Source of the DNA: Cyclobacteriaceae bacterium
GTDB taxonomy: Bacteria > Bacteroidota > Bacteroidia > Cytophagales > Cyclobacteriaceae
Length of the DNA stretch: 6,569 nucleotides
NCBI GenBank assembly: GCA_026994125.1
Contig: JALWRJ010000051.1
Location: 1 to 6,569 of the forward strand
Direction: 5' to 3'
Shown here: piece after piece, positions 1 to 4,629 of the stretch
Layout of the letters: every line of letters starts with the position of its first letter
Numbering within the stretch: the stretch's first letter is position 1
The notes under the pieces: generated by a model
The model's database searches: none
Told to the model about the DNA's origin: nothing
Seen by the model: only the letters and a program-made list of their open reading frames with translations
Position numbers and translations under genes: made by a program

Positions 1-1
1 A

Positions 2-91
2 TCTTTTATAGGAGATTTGCTAAAAGATCATCAGATGTCTTGTCAAGACAAGCAGTATAAATTAGTAAGTGTAACCAATGTCTGCTCATAA
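2..91 (+). CDS. Possible 3' end of an upstream gene (partial, unidentified)
   Basis: One forward frame is open from the window edge to a TAA at 89-91. It gives 29 residues ending in KLVSVTNVCS, with two cysteines (in MSCQD and NVCS). The composition looks protein-like. However, another forward frame is also open for 19 codons (TAA at 58-60), so this is not decisive. If real, it lies about 107 bases upstream of the metal-transport operon on the same strand and could be its regulator or an earlier operon member. No domain can be recognised from this fragment. Confidence 0.3.
   Translation, partial: SFIGDLLKDHQMSCQDKQYKLVSVTNVCS
36..50. repeat. 15-base perfect dyad, possible operator
   Basis: TGTCTTG at 36-42 and its exact reverse complement CAAGACA at 44-50 flank a single central T. 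The shape suits a dimeric regulator's binding site, but it falls inside the possible 3' coding end. It also lies about 110 bases upstream of the predicted promoter, so a role is unproven. Confidence 0.25.
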
Positions 92-133
92 AGTCATAAT
101 GGCTGGTAAATAAAAATTAATTTCAATTTTCTC

Positions 134-166
134 TTGGTTACCCCCCTGGGAGCCGTAGTAGCTTTG
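134..166 (+). promoter_or_regulatory. Predicted Bacteroidota-type promoter of the metal-transport operon
   Basis: TAGCTTTG at 159-166 is an exact match to the TAnnTTTG -7 consensus of Bacteroidota primary sigma factors. A TTGG at 134-137 could serve as the -33 element, although the 21-base spacing is slightly long. Transcription would start near 172-175, about 25 bases before the first gene's ATG at 199. The spacer holds an unusual C-rich patch (141-150). A small dyad, ATCTA-N5-TAGAT at 182-196, lies in the short leader and could be a regulator or hairpin site, but it is short enough to be chance. Confidence 0.55.
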
Positions 167-198
167 TTTTTATAAATTTTCATCTAAAAAATAGATCC

Positions 199-474
199 AT
201 GAAACGACAAATAGAAATATTTACAGCAGGCTGTCCGGTGTGCGAACCCGTGGTAGCTATGGTGCAAGACATGGCCTGCCAAAGCTGCGACATCACCATT
301 TTTAATTTGGCAGAAGCATTTGATAATGCGCAAGTAAAGGCAAAACTTACAAAGTATGGTGTGCACCGGATTCCTGCCGTGGCGGTGGACGGGGTTTTAC
401 TAGGCTGCTGCACCAATAATTCCGTAAGCCGGGAGGAACTACTCAAAGCCGGGGTGGGGCAACCCATTAACTAA
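199..474 (+). CDS. Small thioredoxin/glutaredoxin-like protein with CPVC site
   Basis: This 91-residue protein has no signal peptide, so it is probably cytosolic. The N-terminus reads as a beta strand (IEIFTAG) followed by C12-P-V-C15, the position of the redox or metal-binding CxxC in the thioredoxin fold. R57-I-P59 supplies the expected cis-proline loop, followed by the strand AVAVDG. It also carries a second pair, C27-Q-S-C30, and adjacent C70-C71, so six cysteines in all. The next gene, a MerT-type transporter, starts one base after its stop. By inference it accepts a thiophilic metal ion from the transporter or keeps thiols reduced, much as the N-terminal domain of mercuric reductase does in classical mer systems. 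The fold call is fairly safe; the metal-handling role is a guess from context. Confidence 0.85.
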   Translation: MKRQIEIFTAGCPVCEPVVAMVQDMACQSCDITIFNLAEAFDNAQVKAKLTKYGVHRIPAVAVDGVLLGCCTNNSVSREELLKAGVGQPIN

Positions 475-475
475 T

Positions 476-844
476 ATGCGTAACTTAACCAGAAGTGCTT
501 CACTTAGTGCAGCATTAATTGCGGCCATATTACCTCTCTTTTGCTGCTGGGGGCCAACACTGCTGGCCGGGGTGGCCTTGCTTAGTGGGGTGGCCACCAA
601 CATGGCCTGGCTTCACCCGTACGAACCGTGGTTATATGGGGTGTCGTTTATCTCTTTGGGCTATAGCCACTATGCGGCATTAAATAGCCAAAATGTTGCG
701 GAGGGTTGCAATAGTTGCGCTATAGCTACTGAAAAGCAACTACGAAAAGAGAAACTGAAAAAAGTAGTGTTATGGGGGGCTACTATGTTAGTGATGTCTT
801 TATTTATACTCAATATATTTCCTGAATGGTTTAACTTATTATGA
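476..844 (+). CDS. merT: MerT-type mercuric ion transport protein
   Basis: This 122-residue inner-membrane protein resembles MerT in length and layout. Three hydrophobic segments lie at about residues 8-40, 50-69 and 96-115. The first contains the vicinal pair C23-C24 followed by W-G-P, matching the CCLGP signature with which MerT takes Hg(II) from the periplasm. The HPYEPWLYG stretch (47-55) corresponds to MerT's EPYRPLFIG. The loop before the third segment carries C78-N-S-C81-A-I, matching the second MerT cysteine pair (C-x(n)-C-A-I). Classical MerT passes Hg(II) to cytosolic thiols for reduction by MerA. It begins one base after the redoxin gene and its TGA overlaps the next ATG in an ATGA junction, which implies translational coupling. 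A related thiophilic metal as substrate cannot be excluded. Confidence 0.85.
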   Translation: MRNLTRSASLSAALIAAILPLFCCWGPTLLAGVALLSGVATNMAWLHPYEPWLYGVSFISLGYSHYAALNSQNVAEGCNSCAIATEKQLRKEKLKKVVLWGATMLVMSLFILNIFPEWFNLL

Positions 845-1617
845 AAAAGTTTCAAGCCTTTTTGTTTATTAACATCATACTTAGCCAATGGGCTTTAGCG
901 CAAGGGCCGCCTATCTATACCGATACACCTGTGCTATTAGGTTTGTCGGGGAGTGGGGTTCGTACGTTTGGTAAGTTTGTAAAAAAAGAACATGCAGATA
1001 TTTACAAGCAGCCTTTTGTACTGCCTTATAATATTACTCCCAAAATGTTGGTAGGTGCCATTATTCCTTTGGTAAATATAAAACCTGCCAATGCATCGGC
1101 TCAATTCGGGGTAGGCGATATGGCTGTTTTTCTAAAGCGAACTTTATATCAAAAAGACAACAAAGCAAAAACCTTTCGGTTAATGGGTAAGGTACAACAA
1201 GTATTTCCAACCGGCAATACCACCGACACTCCCACTTTAGGAGCAGGTAGCTACCAAACGCTGTTGGGGCTGGTAGCCGGCTACATAACAACTAAAATTG
1301 GGCTGTATAGCGAAATTGGTTATACCATAACTACAAATGGTTTGCCCGATAATTGGGTGTATAACCTGGCTATTGGCTACCCTTTATTGCCGCAACAATA
1401 CCCGGCAAAGCAGGTTAATTTGTTTTTGGAATTAAAGGGCAACTACCTTCCCGGTATTGCATCGAACAATGCATTTATCTCTCCTGGCCTACAATGGATT
1501 ACTGGCCGAAGGCTATTGGTAGAAACAGGTTTCCAACTACCAATAGTTGAACAAGTACCTGACAACCAAAAAACCAAATTCATTTTTACCCTTGGACTAA
1601 GAGTTTTATTATTTTGA
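841..1617 (+). CDS. Secreted outer-membrane beta-barrel protein, probably transporter-like
   Basis: The 258-residue product has a clear signal peptide: a KK start, a hydrophobic core, and probable cleavage after ALA at residue 20, before QGPP. The mature part is built of alternating polar and hydrophobic strands rich in Gly, Tyr and Phe, and it ends in L-R-V-L-L-F. That C-terminal aromatic residue is typical of outer-membrane barrels. Segments such as VGDMAVFLKRTL, GKVQQVFPTGN and the closing ISPGLQW with TGFQLPI recall the barrel family often annotated as MetA-pathway phenol-degradation-type transporter; that assignment is from memory. It overlaps merT by four bases and is followed two bases later by a second barrel gene. 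In context it may let metal or a metal complex cross the outer membrane, which is inferred only from neighbours. Confidence 0.75.
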   Translation: MKKFQAFLFINIILSQWALAQGPPIYTDTPVLLGLSGSGVRTFGKFVKKEHADIYKQPFVLPYNITPKMLVGAIIPLVNIKPANASAQFGVGDMAVFLKRTLYQKDNKAKTFRLMGKVQQVFPTGNTTDTPTLGAGSYQTLLGLVAGYITTKIGLYSEIGYTITTNGLPDNWVYNLAIGYPLLPQQYPAKQVNLFLELKGNYLPGIASNNAFISPGLQWITGRRLLVETGFQLPIVEQVPDNQKTKFIFTLGLRVLLF

Positions 1618-1619
1618 GT

Positions 1620-2381
1620 ATGAAGTTAGTGAAAAGCATTTTATCTATTAGCTTATTATCCTTTGTGGGTTTAACCGCTTATGCCCACGAACCCTTATAT
1701 GGGTTTGGACCGCACGTGCTATTTAAAGGAGGGTTTGGGCCGCATATTACCTTAAACTTTACAGGATCCTTGTTCGAAACAGAGTATGCCTTAGGTTATG
1801 GGATTACCCCTGCCTGGACAGGTATTTTAGAGACAGGACTAAGTAACCAAAATGGGAATTATAGCCTGGATTATTACCGCCTAAAAAGTAAATATCGTTT
1901 TTACCTCAATAATCAAAAAGGGTATAGCCACCAAGCTGCATTTATTAGTCAGCTCACATTACCTTCGCAACCAGATCAGCTCGGTGCCTTCGATATGGCT
2001 TTTACAGGCGGGCGCGAGGGTTTAAAATTTTATTGGTTTGCCTCAGCCGGGTATGGAGTTGTTTTTTCAAGTACCCAGCTAAACCCAGGCAATAGGTTTA
2101 TTTACAACTTTACCCTGGGCTATCGCCCTTTTAAAGTGAAATACTACAAACCCGATTTGGTGTTATTTGTTGAAACCACAGGATTTACCCATCAAAAATC
2201 GAAACTAAATGGTGATATTGTGCAAGATACAGGAGGGAGCTACCTGGCCGTTGCCCCTACGTTCTTTTTTACCTACCGTAACTTTGCTGTGCGTGGAGGC
2301 GTACAATTTGGTGTTTGGGACGATAAGTTTGTAACCAAACCCGATACAAATTTTAAATTAACAATTGAACTGCATATTTAA
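1620..2381 (+). CDS. Second secreted outer-membrane beta-barrel candidate
   Basis: From ATG 1620 the product is 253 residues. A TTG at 1614 would add two residues and overlap the previous gene, but ATG two bases after the preceding TGA gives a normal signal peptide start (MKLVKS) and is preferred. The signal peptide probably ends at A-Y-A (residue 22), giving a mature N-terminus HEPLYGFGPH. Immediately after this, FGPH occurs twice with a glycine-rich linker, and histidines are concentrated there, so metal contact is possible but untested. The rest is aromatic and glycine-rich alternating strands typical of a beta-barrel, and it contains no cysteine. I do not recognise a named family. Its place between the other barrel and the HMA protein suggests an envelope role in the same metal pathway. 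Confidence 0.75.
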   Translation: MKLVKSILSISLLSFVGLTAYAHEPLYGFGPHVLFKGGFGPHITLNFTGSLFETEYALGYGITPAWTGILETGLSNQNGNYSLDYYRLKSKYRFYLNNQKGYSHQAAFISQLTLPSQPDQLGAFDMAFTGGREGLKFYWFASAGYGVVFSSTQLNPGNRFIYNFTLGYRPFKVKYYKPDLVLFVETTGFTHQKSKLNGDIVQDTGGSYLAVAPTFFFTYRNFAVRGGVQFGVWDDKFVTKPDTNFKLTIELHI

Positions 2382-2383
2382 TT

Positions 2384-2740
2384 ATGAAAATTACAACATT
2401 ACAACAAACTAAGGTGTGGGTAATTTTAGTTACCCTTTTGGTGTTAGCTAATACGAGTGTTTGGGCACAAGAACCAGCCTCAACCACCTACATTCAAGTG
2501 CGGGTAGATGGCCTGTCCTGCCCGTTTTGTGCGTATGGGCTCGAAAAAAAACTTAAAAAACTGGAAGGGGCTAAAAACCTGCAAATATCGTTGGAAAACG
2601 GGATGGCAACTTTTGAAGTTCCCACAAACAAAAAGCCCGAAAAAGCTAAGGTTGAAAAAATTGTAACCGATGCCGGTTTTACGCCCCGCGAAATAAAGTT
2701 TTCATCAACTCCATTTAAAGCAAATGAAGTGCCTAATTAA
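2384..2740 (+). CDS. Periplasmic heavy-metal-associated (HMA, MerP-like) protein
   Basis: This 118-residue protein has a signal peptide ending at V-W-A (residue 28). A single HMA domain spans about residues 35-106. The strand YIQVRVDGL leads into C46-P-F-C49, the CxxC metal-binding loop, followed by the helix AYGLEKKLKKLEG. The strands LQISLEN and ATFEVP, the second helix (KAKVEKIVTDAGF) and the last strand complete the ferredoxin-like HMA fold. MerP is a secreted single-HMA protein that hands Hg(II) to MerT. This protein has the same architecture and operon company, but has CPFC in place of MerP's usual TCxxC surroundings. It starts two bases after the preceding stop, and its last 17 bases overlap the NHL gene. 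The HMA call is firm; the metal is not proven. Confidence 0.87.
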   Translation: MKITTLQQTKVWVILVTLLVLANTSVWAQEPASTTYIQVRVDGLSCPFCAYGLEKKLKKLEGAKNLQISLENGMATFEVPTNKKPEKAKVEKIVTDAGFTPREIKFSSTPFKANEVPN

Positions 2741-3542
2741 AAGATTATCTTTATTTTTTGTTGTGCTCTTGGTGTTGGCAGGGTGCCAACCAAAGCCCAA
2801 ACAATGGAGGTACATTCGCACCATTCCGATCAGCGGCATTGGTCCTATTGGCATAGTGCAGGCAGCCGATAACCTGTGGTTGTCAGACGTAGATAATAAC
2901 CGTGTGGTAACAGTAGATAAATCGGGCAGTATAATACAAGAAATAAATGCAATTGCACGGCCTATGCATATTGCTGGCACTAAAGATGAATTATATATTC
3001 CACAATTTGGTGCAGATAATGTCATTCGTTGGGATGCAGAAGGCATACATTCCATAGCGATAGCAGATACGCTGGATGCACCCGGAGGAGTAGATGTAAA
3101 TGACGATAGGATGGCCATTGCCGATTTTTTTAACCATCGTGTGCTGGTTTATGCACAGCATCAATCCTATAGTATTGGGGGCGAGGGTCACGATAATGGG
3201 CAACTGTATTACCCTACCGATGTTAAAATTACAGATTCGCTGCTTTACATTGCCGATGCCTATAATAATAGGGTAGAGGTGTACAATTACTCCGGCAAGT
3301 ACGTGCGCACCATTGGTTGGCAGGAAAGCATAAAGGTAGCCGCTGGGGTTGAGGTGGCCAATAACCAAATTTTTATAACTGATTTTTACGGCAACCGGCT
3401 GTTAATTTATGATATATACGGAAAGCTACTGTATGAATTTAGCGAGTATTTGGATAAACCCACCGATGCCCTTTGGGCAAATGATACGTTGTACGTAGCC
3501 AATTTTAAAGGGCATAGCCTGGCGGTATTTGCCTGGCAGTAG
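2724..3542 (+). CDS. NHL-repeat beta-propeller lipoprotein
   Basis: The 272-residue product begins with a lipoprotein signal: KCLIKR, a hydrophobic core, then the lipobox L-A-G-C21. This supports the ATG at 2724 despite its 17-base overlap with the HMA gene. After C21, about six NHL-type blades follow, near residues 43-70, 81-105, 120-145, 164-190, 206-230 and 245-270. They show recurring cores such as LWLSDVDNNRVVTVD, LYIADAYNNRVEVY and IFITDFYGNRLLIY, giving a six-bladed propeller. Residues after the lipidated cysteine are not acidic, so no Bacteroidota surface-export signal is evident; attachment facing the periplasm is likely. NHL propellers usually bind partners or ligands, and some are enzymes; here the role is unknown. 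As the last operon gene it may scaffold or sense the metal route. No obvious terminator follows directly. Confidence 0.85.
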   Translation: MKCLIKRLSLFFVVLLVLAGCQPKPKQWRYIRTIPISGIGPIGIVQAADNLWLSDVDNNRVVTVDKSGSIIQEINAIARPMHIAGTKDELYIPQFGADNVIRWDAEGIHSIAIADTLDAPGGVDVNDDRMAIADFFNHRVLVYAQHQSYSIGGEGHDNGQLYYPTDVKITDSLLYIADAYNNRVEVYNYSGKYVRTIGWQESIKVAAGVEVANNQIFITDFYGNRLLIYDIYGKLLYEFSEYLDKPTDALWANDTLYVANFKGHSLAVFAWQ

Positions 3543-3606
3543 GGTAGGTTCAAAAAATGATAACGCTATCCTAATATTTTATACCTCCATGCTGTAACTT
3601 AACTAG

Positions 3607-3814
3607 GGCTTGCTTAAAAACGTCTTGCATATTTACACTCAGCCCGTTATCTTCAAATTTAGGGATTAAAGTGCAAGCTTTTTAAAACAAAACTATTACT
3701 ACCCTTGCACATAAAAATTGTACGTCATTCCTGCGCAAGCAGGAATGACGTTTGTTAATGTTTCTAAGCCTGCCTCACCAAATAGGAGGGCACTCGAGAC
3801 TTTCTCAGCAAACC
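3607..3814. mobile_element. Possible MITE-like element with imperfect terminal inverted repeats
   Basis: AACTAGGGCTTGCT at 3601-3614 matches the reverse complement of AGCAAACCCTAGTT at 3807-3820 at 13 of 14 positions. The similarity continues inward more weakly for about another 11 bases (TAAAAACGTCT against GAGAAAGTCT). If CTAG at 3603-3606 and 3815-3818 is a 4-base target duplication, the element is 208 bp and starts GGCTTGCT. It has no coding capacity and holds a REP-like hairpin plus a GTGCAAG (3671-3677) / CTTGCAC (3704-3710) inverted pair. This fits a non-autonomous derivative of a transposon that duplicates CTAG; the parent element is unknown. Confidence 0.4.
3722..3751. repeat. REP-like perfect hairpin
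   Basis: ACGTCATTCCTGC (3722-3734) is followed by a GCAA loop and then its exact reverse complement (3739-3751), giving a 13-bp perfect stem closed by a GNRA-type tetraloop. The ATTCC...GGAAT core resembles dispersed extragenic palindromes known in many bacteria. It has only three T residues after the stem, so it is a weak candidate for an intrinsic terminator, though it could stabilise the 3' end of the upstream transcript. Confidence 0.65.
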
Positions 3815-3872
3815 CTAGTTATAGGTTGAAATAGTAATTTGGTTACCTATCTCTTTGTTGGTTTATACCTCC

Positions 3873-3923
3873 TTGTATATATCCAATTTTAAAGGCAGTG
3901 GCCTGGCAGTATTAGTTTGTTAG
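3873..3923 (+). pseudogene. Decayed duplicate of the NHL gene's 3' end
   Basis: In frame, this stretch reads LYISNFKGSGLAVLVC then TAG, against LYVANFKGHSLAVFAWQ then TAG at the end of the NHL lipoprotein gene (3489-3542). Aligned codon by codon, 33 of the first 42 bases match with no gaps, and several differences fall at third positions. No matching sequence is visible upstream of 3873, so only the tail remains. It may be what is left of a tandem paralogue or of an imported diverged copy after deletion. It is too short to be functional. Confidence 0.55.
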
Positions 3924-4011
3924 TCATGAATAAAGAAATACCTCCTTATCAGTTGGGTTGGGAAGTTTTTAATACACAAAATTTTATACATCAAAACCAT
4001 AATTGTTTACC

Positions 4012-4029
4012 ACCTAACAAATGTTAGGT
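4012..4029. promoter_or_regulatory. 18-base palindrome, possible operator or weak terminator
   Basis: ACCTAACA (4012-4019) and TGTTAGGT (4022-4029) are exact reverse complements separated by AA. TTTT follows from 4029-4032, so a short hairpin terminator is possible, but the stem is AT-rich with a minimal loop. It is about 155 bases upstream of the predicted cytochrome promoter's -7 element. A dimeric regulator's site is an equal alternative. Confidence 0.35.
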
Positions 4030-4107
4030 TTTAATATTGGTACTGAAAGAAAATAATTGTTAAATTGTTGTAAATAAGTGCATTAGTAATGAATGTTAGC
4101 TGTCAAC

Positions 4108-4121
4108 TTGATAAAAATCAT
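4108..4121. promoter_or_regulatory. Predicted FNR/CRP-family binding site
   Basis: TTGAT at 4108-4112, spacer AAAA, and ATCAT at 4117-4121 match the FNR consensus TTGAT-N4-ATCAA at 9 of 10 fixed positions. The centre (4114.5) lies about 65 bases upstream of the transcription start predicted from the TTACTTTG element, a spacing usual for activation from upstream. It precedes a cytochrome c operon, a typical target of oxygen- or nitric-oxide-responsive FNR-type regulators. The regulator itself is not in the window. Confidence 0.55.
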
Positions 4122-4145
4122 ATTTTATAAAAAGTTAAATCATGG

Positions 4146-4174
4146 TTTTAGAGCAGTTATATATTCTTACTTTG
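4146..4174 (+). promoter_or_regulatory. Predicted promoter of the cytochrome-porin operon
   Basis: TTACTTTG at 4167-4174 matches TAnnTTTG at 7 of 8 positions. The TTTT at 4146-4149 is a poor but correctly spaced -33 candidate, and weak -33 elements are usual in activator-dependent promoters. The start of transcription would be near 4180, giving a leader of about 44 bases before the ATG at 4224. Confidence 0.45.
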
Positions 4175-4176
4175 TA

Positions 4177-4188
4177 ATGTTGCAACAT
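4177..4188. promoter_or_regulatory. 12-base perfect palindrome at the predicted transcription start
   Basis: ATGTTGCAACAT is its own reverse complement and overlaps the predicted start of transcription of the cytochrome operon. That is where a repressor would act, but no regulator can be named. Confidence 0.3.
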
Positions 4189-4223
4189 CAATGTTAAAAC
4201 CTTAATAAACTAAACAAAAAATT

Positions 4224-4619
4224 ATGAACAACACGTTAAAAATTATGCTGCTATGTACTGGGCTACTTGGAACCGTTAACCTGGTGCAGGCACAATCGGA
4301 CTGGGTTGCACCTTCCGATGCTGACCAACTTAAAAACCCTTTTGCTCAAAGTGAAGATGCTATTAAAAAAGGGAAAAAATTGTATGCGCAAAATTGTGCT
4401 ATTTGCCACGGTGATAAAGGCAAAGGCGATGGTATGGCAGGGGCTGCATTAAAGCCTAAGCCTGCTAACTTTACTGATGAAAAAATACAAGCACAATCGG
4501 ATGGTGCCATTTTCTGGAAAATGTCAGAAGGCCGTTCTCCAATGGCTGCCTATAAGGATATGTTAAGTGAGGAGGAACGCTGGCAATTAGTGACCTATAT
4601 CAGAACATTAAAAAAATAA
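4224..4619 (+). CDS. Secreted monoheme cytochrome c
   Basis: The 131-residue product has a signal peptide ending near V-Q-A (residue 23), then a class I cytochrome c domain. C58-A-I-C61-H62 is the covalent heme-binding motif, followed by the familiar GDKGKGDGMAG loop. M107 in SPMAAY is the likely second axial heme ligand, with M100 as an alternative. The C-terminal helix LSEEERWQLVTYIRTL is standard for the family. It should act as a small periplasmic electron carrier. It is first in a three-gene operon, ten bases ahead of a porin gene, and lies downstream of an FNR-type box. The leader is A-rich without a Shine-Dalgarno sequence. The family is certain; the electron donor and acceptor are unknown. 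Confidence 0.93.
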   Translation: MNNTLKIMLLCTGLLGTVNLVQAQSDWVAPSDADQLKNPFAQSEDAIKKGKKLYAQNCAICHGDKGKGDGMAGAALKPKPANFTDEKIQAQSDGAIFWKMSEGRSPMAAYKDMLSEEERWQLVTYIRTLKK

Positions 4620-4629
4620 ATCTAAAAAA

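Larger units (their letters stand above)
3543..4223. other. 681-base gene-free stretch between two operons
   Basis: No convincing full gene is present on either strand. The left half (3543-3923) is degenerate, mobile-element-like DNA: a possible 208-bp MITE, a REP-like hairpin, and a 51-base decayed copy of the NHL gene tail. The octamer ATACCTCC occurs three times (3581-3588, 3865-3872, 3938-3945). The right half (about 3950-4223) is very AT-rich and holds palindromes, an FNR-type box and the promoter of the cytochrome-porin operon. A 33-codon ORF (3926-4027) exists but has no supporting evidence. Confidence 0.7.

Noticed and set aside
114..123. AAATTAATTT palindrome
   Set aside because: Self-complementary AT-only sequence of this length is common by chance in AT-rich DNA.
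180..467. Long reverse-strand frame across the redoxin gene
   Set aside because: The forward frame has a recognisable thioredoxin-like motif set and fits the operon. The reverse translation has no motif or signal and is a shadow.
1614..1619. TTG start at 1614 for the second barrel gene
   Set aside because: It adds only two residues before a normal ATG (1620) that begins a clean signal peptide two bases after the preceding stop.
2705..3368. Reverse-strand frames across the NHL gene
   Set aside because: The forward frame has a lipobox and repeated NHL cores; the reverse products show no family features.
3559..3570. GATA...TATC dyad after the NHL gene as a terminator
   Set aside because: Only four base pairs and no T-run follow, so it is too weak to support termination.
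3581..3945. Three ATACCTCC octamers as a CRISPR or iteron array
   Set aside because: The spacing is irregular (284 and 73 bases apart), the unit is only 8 bases, and there are no spacers or associated genes.
4267..4452. Second forward frame inside the first cytochrome gene
   Set aside because: It overlaps a certain cytochrome c gene with CxxCH and has no motif of its own.
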